DNA of 32,987 nt. Origin: an uncultured Spirochaetales bacterium. Its GTDB lineage: Bacteria > Spirochaetota > Spirochaetia > Sphaerochaetales > Sphaerochaetaceae. A program made the translations under genes and the position numbers. Below are positions 8,026 through 16,891 of this stretch, piece after piece (within the stretch, counting starts at the first letter, position 1; each line of letters begins with the position of its first letter). Location of the stretch: NCBI GenBank assembly GCA_944390045.1, contig CALXOO010000023.1:1-32987 (forward strand). The letters run 5' to 3'. The notes under the pieces were generated by a model. It saw only the letters and a program-made list of their open reading frames with translations. It was not told where the DNA came from and did not search any database.

Positions 8026-9015
8026 ATGGCCGACTTGTCTGTGAAGTATCTCGGTCTGGACCTTGCCAATCCCGTGATCATCGGGTCAAGTCCACTGACC
8101 AGCAATATCGACAACCTGGTGAAGTGCCAGAAGGCGGGCTGCGGAGCCGTTGTGCTGAAATCCATCTTCGAGGAGCAGATTGAAGAGCGCATCGAAGGTG
8201 AAGTGGCTGCAAACGAGCAGTATCTGGCGCACTCTGACTCTGTTGAGGCCTATGAGGCCATCAGCCGCAACTATTACATCAACAACTATCTCGAGCTGCT
8301 GAGAAAGGCGAAAAAGGAGCTCTCCATTCCGGTCATCGCTTCCGTCAACTGCATTGATCTTGCTTCCTGGGTTGACTATGTTGCCGCATTCGAGGATGCG
8401 GGCTGCGATGCGCTTGAGCTCAATTACTATCCGATAGCATCCGACAGTTCGACTGAGGGCTCTGATGTCGATGCAAGGCTCATTAGCTTCGCGAAGACAG
8501 TGAAGAGCAGGGCAGAGGTGCCAGTTTCGATAAAGATCGGCTACAAGTACTCATCGCTTGCCAACATCATCAGCAGGCTGGACCGGGCCGGAGTGGACGG
8601 CATTGTGCTCTTCAACCGCTTCTTCCGCCCGGACATAGACATTGAGGCAATCGCAATCCAGGGCGCCGCGAATCCGCTTTCCAGTCCTGATGAATATGCC
8701 GAGAGCCTGAGATGGACGGCCCTGATGAGCGCGGAGGTCGGCTGCGATATCTGCGCATCAACCGGCATTCATGACGGTGAGAGCGTGATCAAGCTCCTGC
8801 TTGCCGGTGCAGCCTCATGCCAGGTCTGTTCTGCCGCGATAAAGGACATCGGCGTTGTCGGATCCATGCTGGAGACTCTCTCATCCTGGATGGACAGGCA
8901 TGGCTTTGCCTCGGTTGCTGACTTCAGGGGCCGTTTGGCCCAGGAGAAGGTCACCGACGGAGGGCTCTGGGAGAGGACACAGTACATGAAAAGGCTTACA
9001 GGGGAGGAGATGTGA
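8026..9015 (+). CDS. Dihydroorotate-dehydrogenase-like protein
   Basis: This 329-residue FMN-type TIM barrel belongs to the dihydroorotate dehydrogenase superfamily. The start LSVKYLGLDLANPVIIGSSPLT, VIASVNC, CDALELNYY, VPVSIKIGY and the late phosphate-binding segment ICASTGIHDGESVIKLLLAGAASCQVCSA match the fold. Proteins of this branch are commonly annotated as PyrD-like, and whether they oxidise dihydroorotate is not established. No other pyrimidine genes are nearby, so I do not give it the symbol pyrD. AAGGAG lies 10 bases before the ATG. Its stop overlaps the next start as TGATG, so it leads a three-gene operon with a lipid acyltransferase and a lipoprotein. Confidence 0.85.
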   Translation: MADLSVKYLGLDLANPVIIGSSPLTSNIDNLVKCQKAGCGAVVLKSIFEEQIEERIEGEVAANEQYLAHSDSVEAYEAISRNYYINNYLELLRKAKKELSIPVIASVNCIDLASWVDYVAAFEDAGCDALELNYYPIASDSSTEGSDVDARLISFAKTVKSRAEVPVSIKIGYKYSSLANIISRLDRAGVDGIVLFNRFFRPDIDIEAIAIQGAANPLSSPDEYAESLRWTALMSAEVGCDICASTGIHDGESVIKLLLAGAASCQVCSAAIKDIGVVGSMLETLSSWMDRHGFASVADFRGRLAQEKVTDGGLWERTQYMKRLTGEEM

Positions 9016-10157
9016 TGTTTGACAGAAGCAAGTTTCTGGACATAGAGCCATATGGTACGAGTCAGGAGGCTGAGGCCGCCTGCTCAAGGGTCAGGCAGCA
9101 TCCTGAGTTCGTGTTCGCGCTTGCAACTGCGCTCTTTCCGGGGGCTGACGAGGCCTCCTATGCCCAGCGCAAGTGGTTTACCGGAGCTGTCCTGTCCCGG
9201 CTGGAGGAGGTGCACTGCTATGATGATTTCCAGAAGAAGATCACCTGCGAGGTCTTCCTGGACAATGTCATACTGAAATACACTGTCGGTGACTTCTCAT
9301 ACAACGGACAGGAGAAGCTTGATCCGAAGCAGAGCTACCTCTTTGTATCCAATCACCGCGATATCGTGCTGGACTGCGCTCTGCTCGACCTCGCACTTTT
9401 CAGGAGCGGTGTGCCAATCTGCGAGATGGCGATCGGAGACAATCTGCTGACGAACTCCTTCATAGAAGATATCTTCAAGCTCAACGGAGCCATCATCGTC
9501 AAGAGGGATCTGCCTGTCAGGGAGAAATACCTTGAGACAGTCAGGCTCTCAGAGTACTTCGTAGAGAAGATCGCAAGCGGAAAATCTATCTGGGTCGCAC
9601 AGAAGAGCGGCAGAAGCAAGGACGGACTGGATGTAACTCATCCGTCCATAATAAAGATGCTCCATCTTGCCAAGAAGCGTGAGGGTGTCAGCTTTGCCGA
9701 TGTGATCAGGTCCTGCAGGATAGTCCCTGTCGCCGTGAGCTACGAGTATGATCCCAACGATATCTCAAAGGCCCGCGAGGAAATCATGACAATGCATGAC
9801 GGCGACTACTCGAAAGGCCGTTATGAGGACCTCTTCTCGATGATCCGCGGCCTGAGGGAATACAAGGGCAACGTGCACATCACCTTCGGCGATGTGCTGA
9901 CCGGAGAATGGACCAGCCCCGATGACGTCGCATCGGAAATCGACAGACAGATCCATGCCGGCTACCGGCTCTGGCCGACAAACTGGTTCAGCTATGATTA
10001 CCTGAACGGAAACAGCAGCAACAGCGACAAGTACGGCTCTCTTGACACAGAGGCCTTCCTTGCCCGCTTTGCCCATCTGAATGACGAGGTGCGCAGTTTC
10101 ATCCTCAACAGTTATGCGAACCCAGTGAGGAGTCAGCTTGAGGCTCTGGGCCGTTAA
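9015..10157 (+). CDS. PlsC-like glycerophospholipid acyltransferase
   Basis: This probable acyl transferase of membrane lipid synthesis has 380 residues. The acceptor motif SNHRDIVLD (about 112-120) is the local form of the NHxxxxD signature. GDNLLTNSFIEDIFKLNGAIIVKRD (about 141-165) matches the second and third blocks, and WVAQKSGRSKDG and RIVPVAVSYEYDP match the later ones. An N-terminal extension of about 105 residues precedes the catalytic part. ATG 9015 overlaps the preceding stop and has GGGGAGGAG upstream; GTG 9012 is an alternative that adds one residue. The substrate (lysophosphatidate or other) cannot be read from the sequence. Confidence 0.85.
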   Translation: MFDRSKFLDIEPYGTSQEAEAACSRVRQHPEFVFALATALFPGADEASYAQRKWFTGAVLSRLEEVHCYDDFQKKITCEVFLDNVILKYTVGDFSYNGQEKLDPKQSYLFVSNHRDIVLDCALLDLALFRSGVPICEMAIGDNLLTNSFIEDIFKLNGAIIVKRDLPVREKYLETVRLSEYFVEKIASGKSIWVAQKSGRSKDGLDVTHPSIIKMLHLAKKREGVSFADVIRSCRIVPVAVSYEYDPNDISKAREEIMTMHDGDYSKGRYEDLFSMIRGLREYKGNVHITFGDVLTGEWTSPDDVASEIDRQIHAGYRLWPTNWFSYDYLNGNSSNSDKYGSLDTEAFLARFAHLNDEVRSFILNSYANPVRSQLEALGR

Positions 10158-10683
10158 GCTTGCCTCCCTGCTGCTCATTCTCTCCTCCTGCAGCCAGGGT
10201 GACTGGGCACCAGTATCTTCCTCTGTGGAGGAGAGGATCACGGCCCGCAGCGTGGAGGACGTGCTGGTCATTGACTCGCGCGCCCTCGTGCTCACTCTGG
10301 CTCTTCCCGTTGAGGATTCCTACAGCTTCTCGCTGACAGATCCGGACGGTCTTGAATGGGAAGGCAGCCTGACTCCAGACGGCGGCGGTTTCTACACAAG
10401 CGATGAGCTTGTGCTGACAGAAGGCGCCACCTTCCGGGAAGGAGATTACAGCCTGTCTGTCTTCAACAGCCACGGCGAGCTGGAGACACTCACTCTGACA
10501 TTCCGGCATGAGAGCCTGCCCTCAGATGTTCCGCTGCTTCTCAGGGGCCGTGATGCGACCTGGAGGGACAGTGAGGGAAACACTGTCGACGATCCTCTCT
10601 CCCGTGACGGCCGTTTCCAGGTCACGACCCGGGACTCTTACGGCAACCTGATCGTCATTGAGTCCGTCCGACCATCAGCCTGA
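10138..10683 (+). CDS. Putative lipoprotein of unknown function, TTG start
   Basis: The 181-residue product starts with a short lipoprotein signal, MRLWAVKLASLLLILSSC, with the lipobox cysteine at residue 18. The mature part is acidic and strand-rich (SYSFSLTDPDGLEWEGSL, GDYSLSVFNSHGELETLTLTF) and resembles an Ig-like or jelly-roll domain, but I do not recognise a family. The start is TTG 10138: AGGAG lies 5 bases ahead, and there is no ATG in a sensible position. It overlaps the acyltransferase gene by 20 bases, so translation is probably coupled. Its 3' end overlaps the opposing mutL end by 29 bases. Confidence 0.72.
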   Translation: MRLWAVKLASLLLILSSCSQGDWAPVSSSVEERITARSVEDVLVIDSRALVLTLALPVEDSYSFSLTDPDGLEWEGSLTPDGGGFYTSDELVLTEGATFREGDYSLSVFNSHGELETLTLTFRHESLPSDVPLLLRGRDATWRDSEGNTVDDPLSRDGRFQVTTRDSYGNLIVIESVRPSA

Positions 10684-12457
10684 GTTCCCTCTCCTCAAGA
10701 GTCACCACGAAGGTCCTTCCGTGCGGACAGCTGGGATCCTCAAGCTCGAACACTTTCTCGAGCAGTGCCCGGGCCGTCGCGTCATCTACATAATCTCCTG
10801 CCTTGATGGCAGCCCTGCATGCGACGATTGAATACAGACCGGCCTCAATCTCCTCTTCGCTCCCGGTTGAGTTCTGGATGAATGACACGAGTTTCTTCTC
10901 GTTCGTCAGGGCGCTCTGCGGGATGCTGTCCAGGCTCCAGAGTCTGTCATCCTTCTGGCTCAGAGCGATGCCGTACTGAGTGTAGATGTATCCGTTCTCG
11001 CAGAGAAAGGCATCGACATCACCGTCCACCTCAAAATCGATGGGCACGAGAAGACGCTGCACATTGCGCTGCTGCCTGAGCTCATTGAAGAGTATCCTCT
11101 CATGTGCCGCATGCTGATCGACCAGATACAGCTTGTCGTCTTTCTGGCAGATCAGGAAGAGACGGAAGGCCTGTCCGAGATAGGTGAACTGCGCCTTTTC
11201 CGGCTTCCAGAAGTTCTCTGCGGGAGTGCTGGAGGCCTGGTATGGCCTTGCCTTCTCCTCATGGAAGATGGCCTTGGCCTTGTCAAGCCAGCCGTTGTCC
11301 CTGGGTTTCTGGGACACGGCATCAGGCTGGAAATTCCTTTCTGGGTCCGCATGTATGATCCTGTCACGCGTGAAAGATGCGTCCGTCCAGCTGGTGTCTG
11401 TCTTTGCGACCGGCTCCAGGTAGGGCTGCTGAGGCTGGTCAGGCCTTGCGACGATTGCCGGTATCTCTCTCGGCAGGCCTTTGCTGATCAGGTTGTGGAT
11501 CGCATGGTGGATCTCGGCCTTGTTCCTGAGTTTCACCTCGCGCTTTGCAGGATGAATGTTGAAGTCTGCAAGTTCCGGAGCATCCTGAACGAAGAGGCAG
11601 GAGTAGGGGAAGGCGCCTCCGGGCAGGATCTCGCCATAGCCGTAGACCACTGCCTGTACGAGTGAGTACTCATCGACCGGCCGTCTGTTGACATAGACCT
11701 TGATGCGGCTTCTGTCGCTCCTGTGCACGCCGGCAAGCGAGGTGACAAGCGAGATCGAGAAATCTCCGCAGTCCTTCTCCAGGAAGACGAATTCCTTGCG
11801 GTTGAAGTTCTCCTCCAGACACAGAACGTCCATGACACGGTCAAAGAGGCGTTCCCTCCTGGGCAGGTCAACTCTGCGCACCTCATCCTGGATATATGAG
11901 AAGTGGATTGAGGGAAAGGCCATGGCCTTTGACAGAAGTGTGTTACGACAGAGCATCGCCTCACTGGCAGGCCGCTTCAGGAAGCTGCGCCTTGCCGGGA
12001 TCTGGCCGAAAAGATCCTCTACCGTGACAATCGTGCCACGGTCAGGGCCTCCTTCCCTTATGCCCTCATCCTCCATGTTGTCCGTCACCATGGTCCAGGG
12101 CGGAAGTCCCTCATAGCTTGATGCGATCGTAAGACGTGAGACTGCACCGATAGAGTGCAGGGCCTCTCCCCTGAAGCCAAGCGAGCGGAGCTGATACAGG
12201 TCATCAATTGTGCCTATCTTGCTTGTTGCATACTGCGTCACGGCAAGCGGGAGGTCCTCTTTCATGATTCCCCTGCCGTTGTCGCTTACCCGGATTTCCT
12301 CGATTCCTCCTGACCTGATCGAGAGGACAATCTCATCAGCCCCGGCGTCAATCGCATTGTCAATTAGCTCGCGGACCACGCTCTGAGGGCGCTCTATGAC
12401 TTCTCCCGCCGCTATTCTGGCGGCAAGTGTCCTGTCAAGTTTTCTGATCTGGCTCAT
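10655..12457 (-). CDS. mutL: DNA mismatch repair protein MutL
   Basis: MutL is the ATP-operated coordinator of mismatch repair between MutS and strand cleavage. The 600-residue protein has the GHKL ATPase motifs RELIDNAIDAGA, DNGRGI, YATSKI and GFRGEALHSIGAVS, then VTVEDLFGQIPARRSFLK. A variable linker leads to a C-terminal dimerisation/endonuclease domain with DQHAAHERI, ACRAAIKAG and CPHGRT, the motifs found in MutL proteins that nick DNA themselves. The last glutamate of DQHAxxExxxxE is replaced by Asn, with Glu one place later. No Shine-Dalgarno sequence precedes the ATG, and TATAAT lies 8 bases upstream. No mutS is in view. Confidence 0.96.
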   Translation of the reverse strand: MSQIRKLDRTLAARIAAGEVIERPQSVVRELIDNAIDAGADEIVLSIRSGGIEEIRVSDNGRGIMKEDLPLAVTQYATSKIGTIDDLYQLRSLGFRGEALHSIGAVSRLTIASSYEGLPPWTMVTDNMEDEGIREGGPDRGTIVTVEDLFGQIPARRSFLKRPASEAMLCRNTLLSKAMAFPSIHFSYIQDEVRRVDLPRRERLFDRVMDVLCLEENFNRKEFVFLEKDCGDFSISLVTSLAGVHRSDRSRIKVYVNRRPVDEYSLVQAVVYGYGEILPGGAFPYSCLFVQDAPELADFNIHPAKREVKLRNKAEIHHAIHNLISKGLPREIPAIVARPDQPQQPYLEPVAKTDTSWTDASFTRDRIIHADPERNFQPDAVSQKPRDNGWLDKAKAIFHEEKARPYQASSTPAENFWKPEKAQFTYLGQAFRLFLICQKDDKLYLVDQHAAHERILFNELRQQRNVQRLLVPIDFEVDGDVDAFLCENGYIYTQYGIALSQKDDRLWSLDSIPQSALTNEKKLVSFIQNSTGSEEEIEAGLYSIVACRAAIKAGDYVDDATARALLEKVFELEDPSCPHGRTFVVTLEERELRLMVGRTQ

Positions 12458-12465
12458 CAGGACTG

Positions 12466-12494
12466 ATTATAACCGATAAAGGAAGGGTGGGCTA
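12466..12494 (-). promoter_or_regulatory. -10 element just upstream of mutL
   Basis: Read leftward, TATAAT (12466-12471) lies 8 bases before the mutL ATG, putting a transcript start at about 12459. A TAGCCC hexamer (12489-12494) lies 17 bases further upstream; it overlaps the stop codon of the previous gene and does not resemble a standard -35 element. Confidence 0.45.
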
Positions 12495-14864
12495 GAATCT
12501 CAGCGCAGTGCTGACACCAAGCGCCAGTGAAGTCCCGTCTGAAGTCCTGCTGAGCGCATTGAACCACTGTCCGTCCTCTTCCAGGGTGCTCCTGGCAGAA
12601 AGCCAGGCGCAGAAGCTGAGGTGACCGAAGCTCTTCTCAAGCTTCAGTTCCCAGAAACAGTCCTCTGAAAGCCAGAAGGACTCGGACCAGAAAGAACCTG
12701 CACAGCTGATCAGGTTCTTCCTGACGAAGGCCGTGCTGACTGTGAAGTCATTCATGCGGAAAGACAGTGTCAGCCGCAGTGTGTCATCCTCAGCAGGATC
12801 GGCAAGCGAGCCAAGGAAATACTGGATCAGCAGGTCGAGGCTGTCTGACCTCCAGCCGAGTCCCGCAGAGGCGTAAGTCCTGATTTCATCATTTCCACTG
12901 TCCTCTTTGAGCGGTCCTGCCGCATCGCGGAGGCTCATCTCATCATAATAGACTTCCTTGCCCCTGCCTGCAGCGACTCCTGCGGAGAGCGGGAAGTAAA
13001 GCTTCCCGACAGAGGCCTCTATCCAGCCCCCGGCGGCAAATTCCAGGTCATCGCGGCTTGTGATGTGGATATCGAAGCCGTCCGGAGAGAACTCGATAAA
13101 GGTGTTCGCATAGAAGCCGAGCGTGAAATAGTCTGCGAAATGCTGTCTGATTGAGAGCTGCGGGATCACTACAGCCCTGTAGTCCTCCTCGTTGTAGACG
13201 ATGTCGAGAAGATTCTCAGCCACAATCTCCAGCCCGATGTCTCCCATAGGCCTCATTGCTATCTCAAGCGAGAAGATCCGTGGCCGTTCGAGGTTGCCGA
13301 TGAAGAGATTGACGCTTGCCCTTGAGGGAATGTTGAAGCCGAAATTCAGACTCAGTCCATCGTCAGTGAAGCTTTTCCAGCTGCCCATCAGTCTGCCAAG
13401 TCTTGTCTGGCCGCGTTCTGCCAGGAAGTAAATAGGATCATTGAAGGATCCTATGGTCAGCTCATCAACCAGGCTGAATATGTCTGTCATCAGCCTGTAG
13501 GTCAGCTCCCTGCTGCCATGACTGCCAATGCCGAAGGTGGGGCTGTCGGCAATCTCGAGCCGTCCCGATGCCGTGGACAGCGAGAGAGGAAGCCGCACAG
13601 AGAGCCTCGCGTCATCTGAGAAGTCAAAGGAGAGGCGGGGCATCACCGTGATGACTGAATCCGGTGCATAGGTATATCCGGTCTGGAGCGAGAACTCCAG
13701 CCAGGACGGTGAGGTGCCGAGTTCTCCGGATCTGGCGAGGAAGGCCTGCCCGCCGGCCATCGTTGCAGTAAGTGCCAGCTGGGGCGCATTCTTCCTGTCC
13801 AGGTAGATCGAGAGGCTTGTGCTTATAGCCCTGTTGCTGTAGCCAAGGCCCACAAAGAACTGTGATCTCTCCTCAAGCGCCTCTGTGGGGCTGCTGAAAA
13901 GCCCCATAGTCCTGAAGCCTGAGGAGAAGCTGATTCCTCCCAGTTCAAGTGCGACTTCCAGCGAGATGAAATCCTCTCCGCGCACGGGTTCACCGTCTGC
14001 AAGACCGAATGGAAGCTGTGTGTCCAGAACAAGGGAGTAGGGGCTGGCGTCCCATACGAGGGATGTGAAGAACATCAGCGTCTTCTCGTTTGCCCTCCTG
14101 CTGTCATAGCCGTTGAGGTACTGCCCGTAATGGATGTCACCTTCTGTGAAGGCCAGGCCGAGATTGAAGTCTAGATTCCTCCAGGCAAGAGGCAGGGCAA
14201 GTGAGGCACCCCAGCCGGCATTCCCGTTTTCACGGATGGCCGCAGTCATGCTTGCCATGGCAGAAAGACTGAGATCTCCGGTATCAGCAAGCTGAAGTGA
14301 GAGCGAGGCCTCAGGATAGAACTCTGTCCTCATGTTCCCGTCATGGCTGATGACTGCGACCAGGCTGGCTCCAAGGCCGGCCCTGTTGCCGGAGAGGACA
14401 CCGTTGTATACAAGATAGCCTGATGGAGACTCAAAGCTGATGTCGCTGTAGCTCAGTGTCTGAGTGAAGCTGCCTGCGTCCAGTGAGAGTCTGATTCTCA
14501 GCGGGCTGTCAATCGGGTCGAATGATCCGGTCTGTGTACTTATGATACCGAAAGGATCACCGCTGAGTATGAGTCTGTGTCCGATCTCAAGTGCAAGCGG
14601 ACCAGCGTCCAGTCTGAGCTCTTCAATGAAGAGCATCGCATAGCCGAGCCAGGAAAGAAAGCCCTCTCTCGTCTCAGCGCTGGAGATGTGCCGCGGATCA
14701 AGGTCCAGGCGAAGTGTGAAGCTGTCAAGCTCAAGCTGTGGCTGGAATGATACGGTGAAGACGCTTCCCTCATCTGTCGTCTGGACAAAGCGGGAGGCGA
14801 GGAACAGCTCAAAGATGCCCGGCTCAGGATAAGTGGCCGGGTCTTCTTCAGTGACAGGGGCCAC
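12492..14864 (-). CDS. Large outer-membrane beta-barrel protein of unknown function
   Basis: The 790-residue product is strand-rich throughout, with alternating hydrophobic and polar residues, many Gly, Ser and aromatics, and short turns. It ends in STALRF, a C-terminal phenylalanine after alternating residues, as recognised by the BAM machinery. I recognise no named family. The sequence has no signal peptide, which is odd for a barrel. The first possible start is GTG 14864 with a weak AGGGG ahead. The same frame remains open further upstream as IRQYDIPIRGRV, into the end of the secreted FecR-type gene. It may therefore be the second half of one secreted protein joined by frameshift, or a separately started gene whose N-terminus is misread. 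Confidence 0.7.
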   Translation of the reverse strand: MAPVTEEDPATYPEPGIFELFLASRFVQTTDEGSVFTVSFQPQLELDSFTLRLDLDPRHISSAETREGFLSWLGYAMLFIEELRLDAGPLALEIGHRLILSGDPFGIISTQTGSFDPIDSPLRIRLSLDAGSFTQTLSYSDISFESPSGYLVYNGVLSGNRAGLGASLVAVISHDGNMRTEFYPEASLSLQLADTGDLSLSAMASMTAAIRENGNAGWGASLALPLAWRNLDFNLGLAFTEGDIHYGQYLNGYDSRRANEKTLMFFTSLVWDASPYSLVLDTQLPFGLADGEPVRGEDFISLEVALELGGISFSSGFRTMGLFSSPTEALEERSQFFVGLGYSNRAISTSLSIYLDRKNAPQLALTATMAGGQAFLARSGELGTSPSWLEFSLQTGYTYAPDSVITVMPRLSFDFSDDARLSVRLPLSLSTASGRLEIADSPTFGIGSHGSRELTYRLMTDIFSLVDELTIGSFNDPIYFLAERGQTRLGRLMGSWKSFTDDGLSLNFGFNIPSRASVNLFIGNLERPRIFSLEIAMRPMGDIGLEIVAENLLDIVYNEEDYRAVVIPQLSIRQHFADYFTLGFYANTFIEFSPDGFDIHITSRDDLEFAAGGWIEASVGKLYFPLSAGVAAGRGKEVYYDEMSLRDAAGPLKEDSGNDEIRTYASAGLGWRSDSLDLLIQYFLGSLADPAEDDTLRLTLSFRMNDFTVSTAFVRKNLISCAGSFWSESFWLSEDCFWELKLEKSFGHLSFCAWLSARSTLEEDGQWFNALSRTSDGTSLALGVSTALRF

Positions 14865-14893
14865 ACGGCCCCTGATCGGGATGTCGTATTGTC

Positions 14894-16018
14894 TTATGGA
14901 GTCACTGTCACCCAGGGTTCCACCAGGAAAGGGGGCTCTGGCACCGCACCAGCCGCAGGTGTGACTGTTGGTTCTGAAAGCTGTGGCGCCTGCGGCACCG
15001 CAGTTGTGACAACCGGCTCGAGCAGCTGGGGAGCAGGGGCTACATCAGGTCTGACTGTCGTGTCTACTGAGGTGAACTGCGGGGCTGCCGGTACGAAAAT
15101 AGCCGCAAGGTAGTCACCAAGATAGCCGAGGAAGTCGTCGATGACATAGGCGATATCCTCTTCACCATAGCCTGCCGGATAGCTGAACACCAGCCAGCCG
15201 TCCTGGATGTTCTCGTATTTCACATCTCCCAGACTTGTGAGGTTCCTGGATGCGGCATAGCTTGCCATGAATGCGTCGATGTCTGCATTCGTGATGAGTC
15301 CGGCCGGATAGGTGACGAAGCCGGATCCGTTAGTGGAGGCCTCGTACTGGAGCTCGTAGCCCCTGAATGACCAGCTTCCTGTGAGAGTGATGTGCTCGGG
15401 CACTGCCGGTACCTCTGCCGTTACCTCCTCCTCCGCCACAGGCTCTGCAGGTGTCTCGGCCGGAACCTCCGCCTCTTCCTCAGGGGCAGAGATCGGCATG
15501 TCAAGCTGGCGTGTTATCAGATCGCTGTAGTGGTATGCGCTGATTGTCGATTCCTGACGGCGCAGGGCATCGTAGAGGGCAACGTCGCTTGAGCTGTTGT
15601 TGATCGCGACATCCATGTTGCTCGTGTAGACGAAGATGTACTGTCCCTGGCCGCTGAGGCTGTAGCTTGCGCTTGTCGTGTAGACTGTCAGTCCGACAAG
15701 TCCTGAGAGGTTGACCGTCATCTGTCCGTCAAGCAGGTAGATGCTCGGGGCATCATAGTTGAAGCCTGTGACGGCAAGCAGTGTGCCCGGAGAGATCAGG
15801 ATATCGCCAAAGGGGCTGGTGAAGACCACGCTGCTGTCGGTTGACTGGATCACATATCCGTCGCTGTCAATCATGGAGAGCGGGTCAGCCGGCTCTCCTG
15901 ATGGTGTGTATAGTCTGACAGAGCCGGCGTCTCCCTCGCTGAGGACCAGAGCGTCCTGTGCGAAGGCGGGAACAAGGGCGGCGAGCGTAATCATCAGTGC
16001 AAGCACAAGTTTTCTCAT
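14894..16018 (-). CDS. Secreted FecR-domain-like protein with Pro/Val-rich repeat tail
   Basis: The 374-residue protein begins with a signal peptide ending AFA. Residues about 25-140 look like a FecR-type domain: GDAGSVRLYTPSG, SSVVFTSPFGDILISPGTLLAV, and a run of strands with YSLSGQGQYIFVYTSN. A Glu/Pro/Val-rich linker (about 168-205) precedes a second globular part (about 207-310). Three APQL-x-EP-x-VT repeats end the chain at the stop. In other bacteria FecR domains sit in cell-surface signalling or peptidoglycan-linked proteins; the role here is unknown. TGAGGT lies about 8 bases before the ATG. The barrel protein gene follows at once on the same strand, so the two likely work together at the envelope. 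Confidence 0.7.
   Translation of the reverse strand: MRKLVLALMITLAALVPAFAQDALVLSEGDAGSVRLYTPSGEPADPLSMIDSDGYVIQSTDSSVVFTSPFGDILISPGTLLAVTGFNYDAPSIYLLDGQMTVNLSGLVGLTVYTTSASYSLSGQGQYIFVYTSNMDVAINNSSSDVALYDALRRQESTISAYHYSDLITRQLDMPISAPEEEAEVPAETPAEPVAEEEVTAEVPAVPEHITLTGSWSFRGYELQYEASTNGSGFVTYPAGLITNADIDAFMASYAASRNLTSLGDVKYENIQDGWLVFSYPAGYGEEDIAYVIDDFLGYLGDYLAAIFVPAAPQFTSVDTTVRPDVAPAPQLLEPVVTTAVPQAPQLSEPTVTPAAGAVPEPPFLVEPWVTVTP
14897..15034 (-). repeat. Three imperfect APQL-x-EP-x-VT repeats at the FecR protein C-terminus
   Basis: Residues 329-342, 344-357 and 361-374 align as APQLLEPVVTTAVP, APQLSEPTVTPAAG and EPPFLVEPWVTVTP. The spacing is 15 and then 18 residues. The third copy runs right up to the stop codon, which argues that this reading frame is real to its end. 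Such Pro/Val repeats usually act as stiff spacers. Confidence 0.6.
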
Positions 16019-16068
16019 AAGTCGTTACCTCAACAATTTCTGGCGAGGACTAGCCTCATTACCTCTAG

Positions 16069-16097
16069 ATAATACCCCAAATCTTGCGCCGTGTCAC
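16069..16097 (-). promoter_or_regulatory. Predicted promoter of the fecR-type gene
   Basis: Read leftward, GTGACA (16092-16097), 17 bases and TATTAT (16069-16074) form a near-consensus sigma-70 promoter, giving a leader of about 44 bases. The -35 element overlaps the ttcA stop codon. Confidence 0.65.
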
Positions 16098-16891
16098 ATC
16101 TTTTGCTCTACAATCTTCCCGTTGCCCTGCTTTTTCAGCATTCCGGTGTCGAAATGGTGGGCTTTGTAGATGTGCTCACGGGTCAGTGAATCCATATGGC
16201 ACAAGGACTTGACTATGGGTTTAAGCTCTGCCCTTATATTTGTCTGGTCGTACGGGCATACAGGCTTGACGGTGGGCAGCCCATAGACTTGCGACAGCCT
16301 CCGGGTGACAGATTCATGTATTTCTATCATCGGTCTTATGATGTAGAGCTTCCCCTCAAAGAAGTCCTGGACCGGGTGCATGCTGGAGAAGTCGGCCCGG
16401 AAGCAGAGGTTCATCAGGCTGGTCTCGACGAGATCGTCCAGATGGTGTCCCATCGCTATCAGCGGAATGGAATGCCTGTCCGCATACTGGAAGAGTATCC
16501 TGCGGCGGTTTCTGGCACATAGGTAGCAGTTGAAGTCTCCGTTGAACGATTCCGGGTACTGGTGCTCATCCACGATTTCGAAGCTGATGCCGAGCTGTGA
16601 GAAGTAGTCTTCCAGGGCATCCCTGCTTTCAGGAGGGATAGGATGCTCTATCCAGTTTATCATCAGCGCCCTGAGGCGGTAGCTGACCGGCAGCCACTTC
16701 AGCCTGAGCGAGAGGGCCAGTGCCAGTGCCAGGGAATCCTTTCCTCCGGACACGGCCAGCAGCACCTCATCTCCTTCCTTTATCATCGAGTAGGTGTTGA
16801 CAGTCTTTCCCACCGCCTTGATGAAGCGCATCACCCAGGGAGGGATGTCGCCCCTGATCAGATCGTGCCAGTCAGAAGCTGTATCTTGCAT
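16094..16891 (-). CDS. ttcA: TtcA-like tRNA 2-thiolation PP-loop ATPase
   Basis: TtcA-type enzymes adenylate a tRNA cytidine and insert sulfur with an iron-sulfur cluster. The 265-residue protein has the PP-loop SGGKDS (48-53), the cysteine pair CYLC (122 and 125) followed by ARNRRRILF, GHHLDDLVET, and a third cysteine in VCPYDQTN (212). This is the expected three-cysteine layout of the cluster-bearing TtcA group and is unlike TilS. The family name is firm; the exact tRNA target is inferred. ATG 16891 is used because AAAGGAG precedes it at proper spacing; TTG 16894 is the alternative. It overlaps the upstream HD gene by 20 bases, suggesting coupled expression. Confidence 0.85.
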   Translation of the reverse strand: MQDTASDWHDLIRGDIPPWVMRFIKAVGKTVNTYSMIKEGDEVLLAVSGGKDSLALALALSLRLKWLPVSYRLRALMINWIEHPIPPESRDALEDYFSQLGISFEIVDEHQYPESFNGDFNCYLCARNRRRILFQYADRHSIPLIAMGHHLDDLVETSLMNLCFRADFSSMHPVQDFFEGKLYIIRPMIEIHESVTRRLSQVYGLPTVKPVCPYDQTNIRAELKPIVKSLCHMDSLTREHIYKAHHFDTGMLKKQGNGKIVEQKM

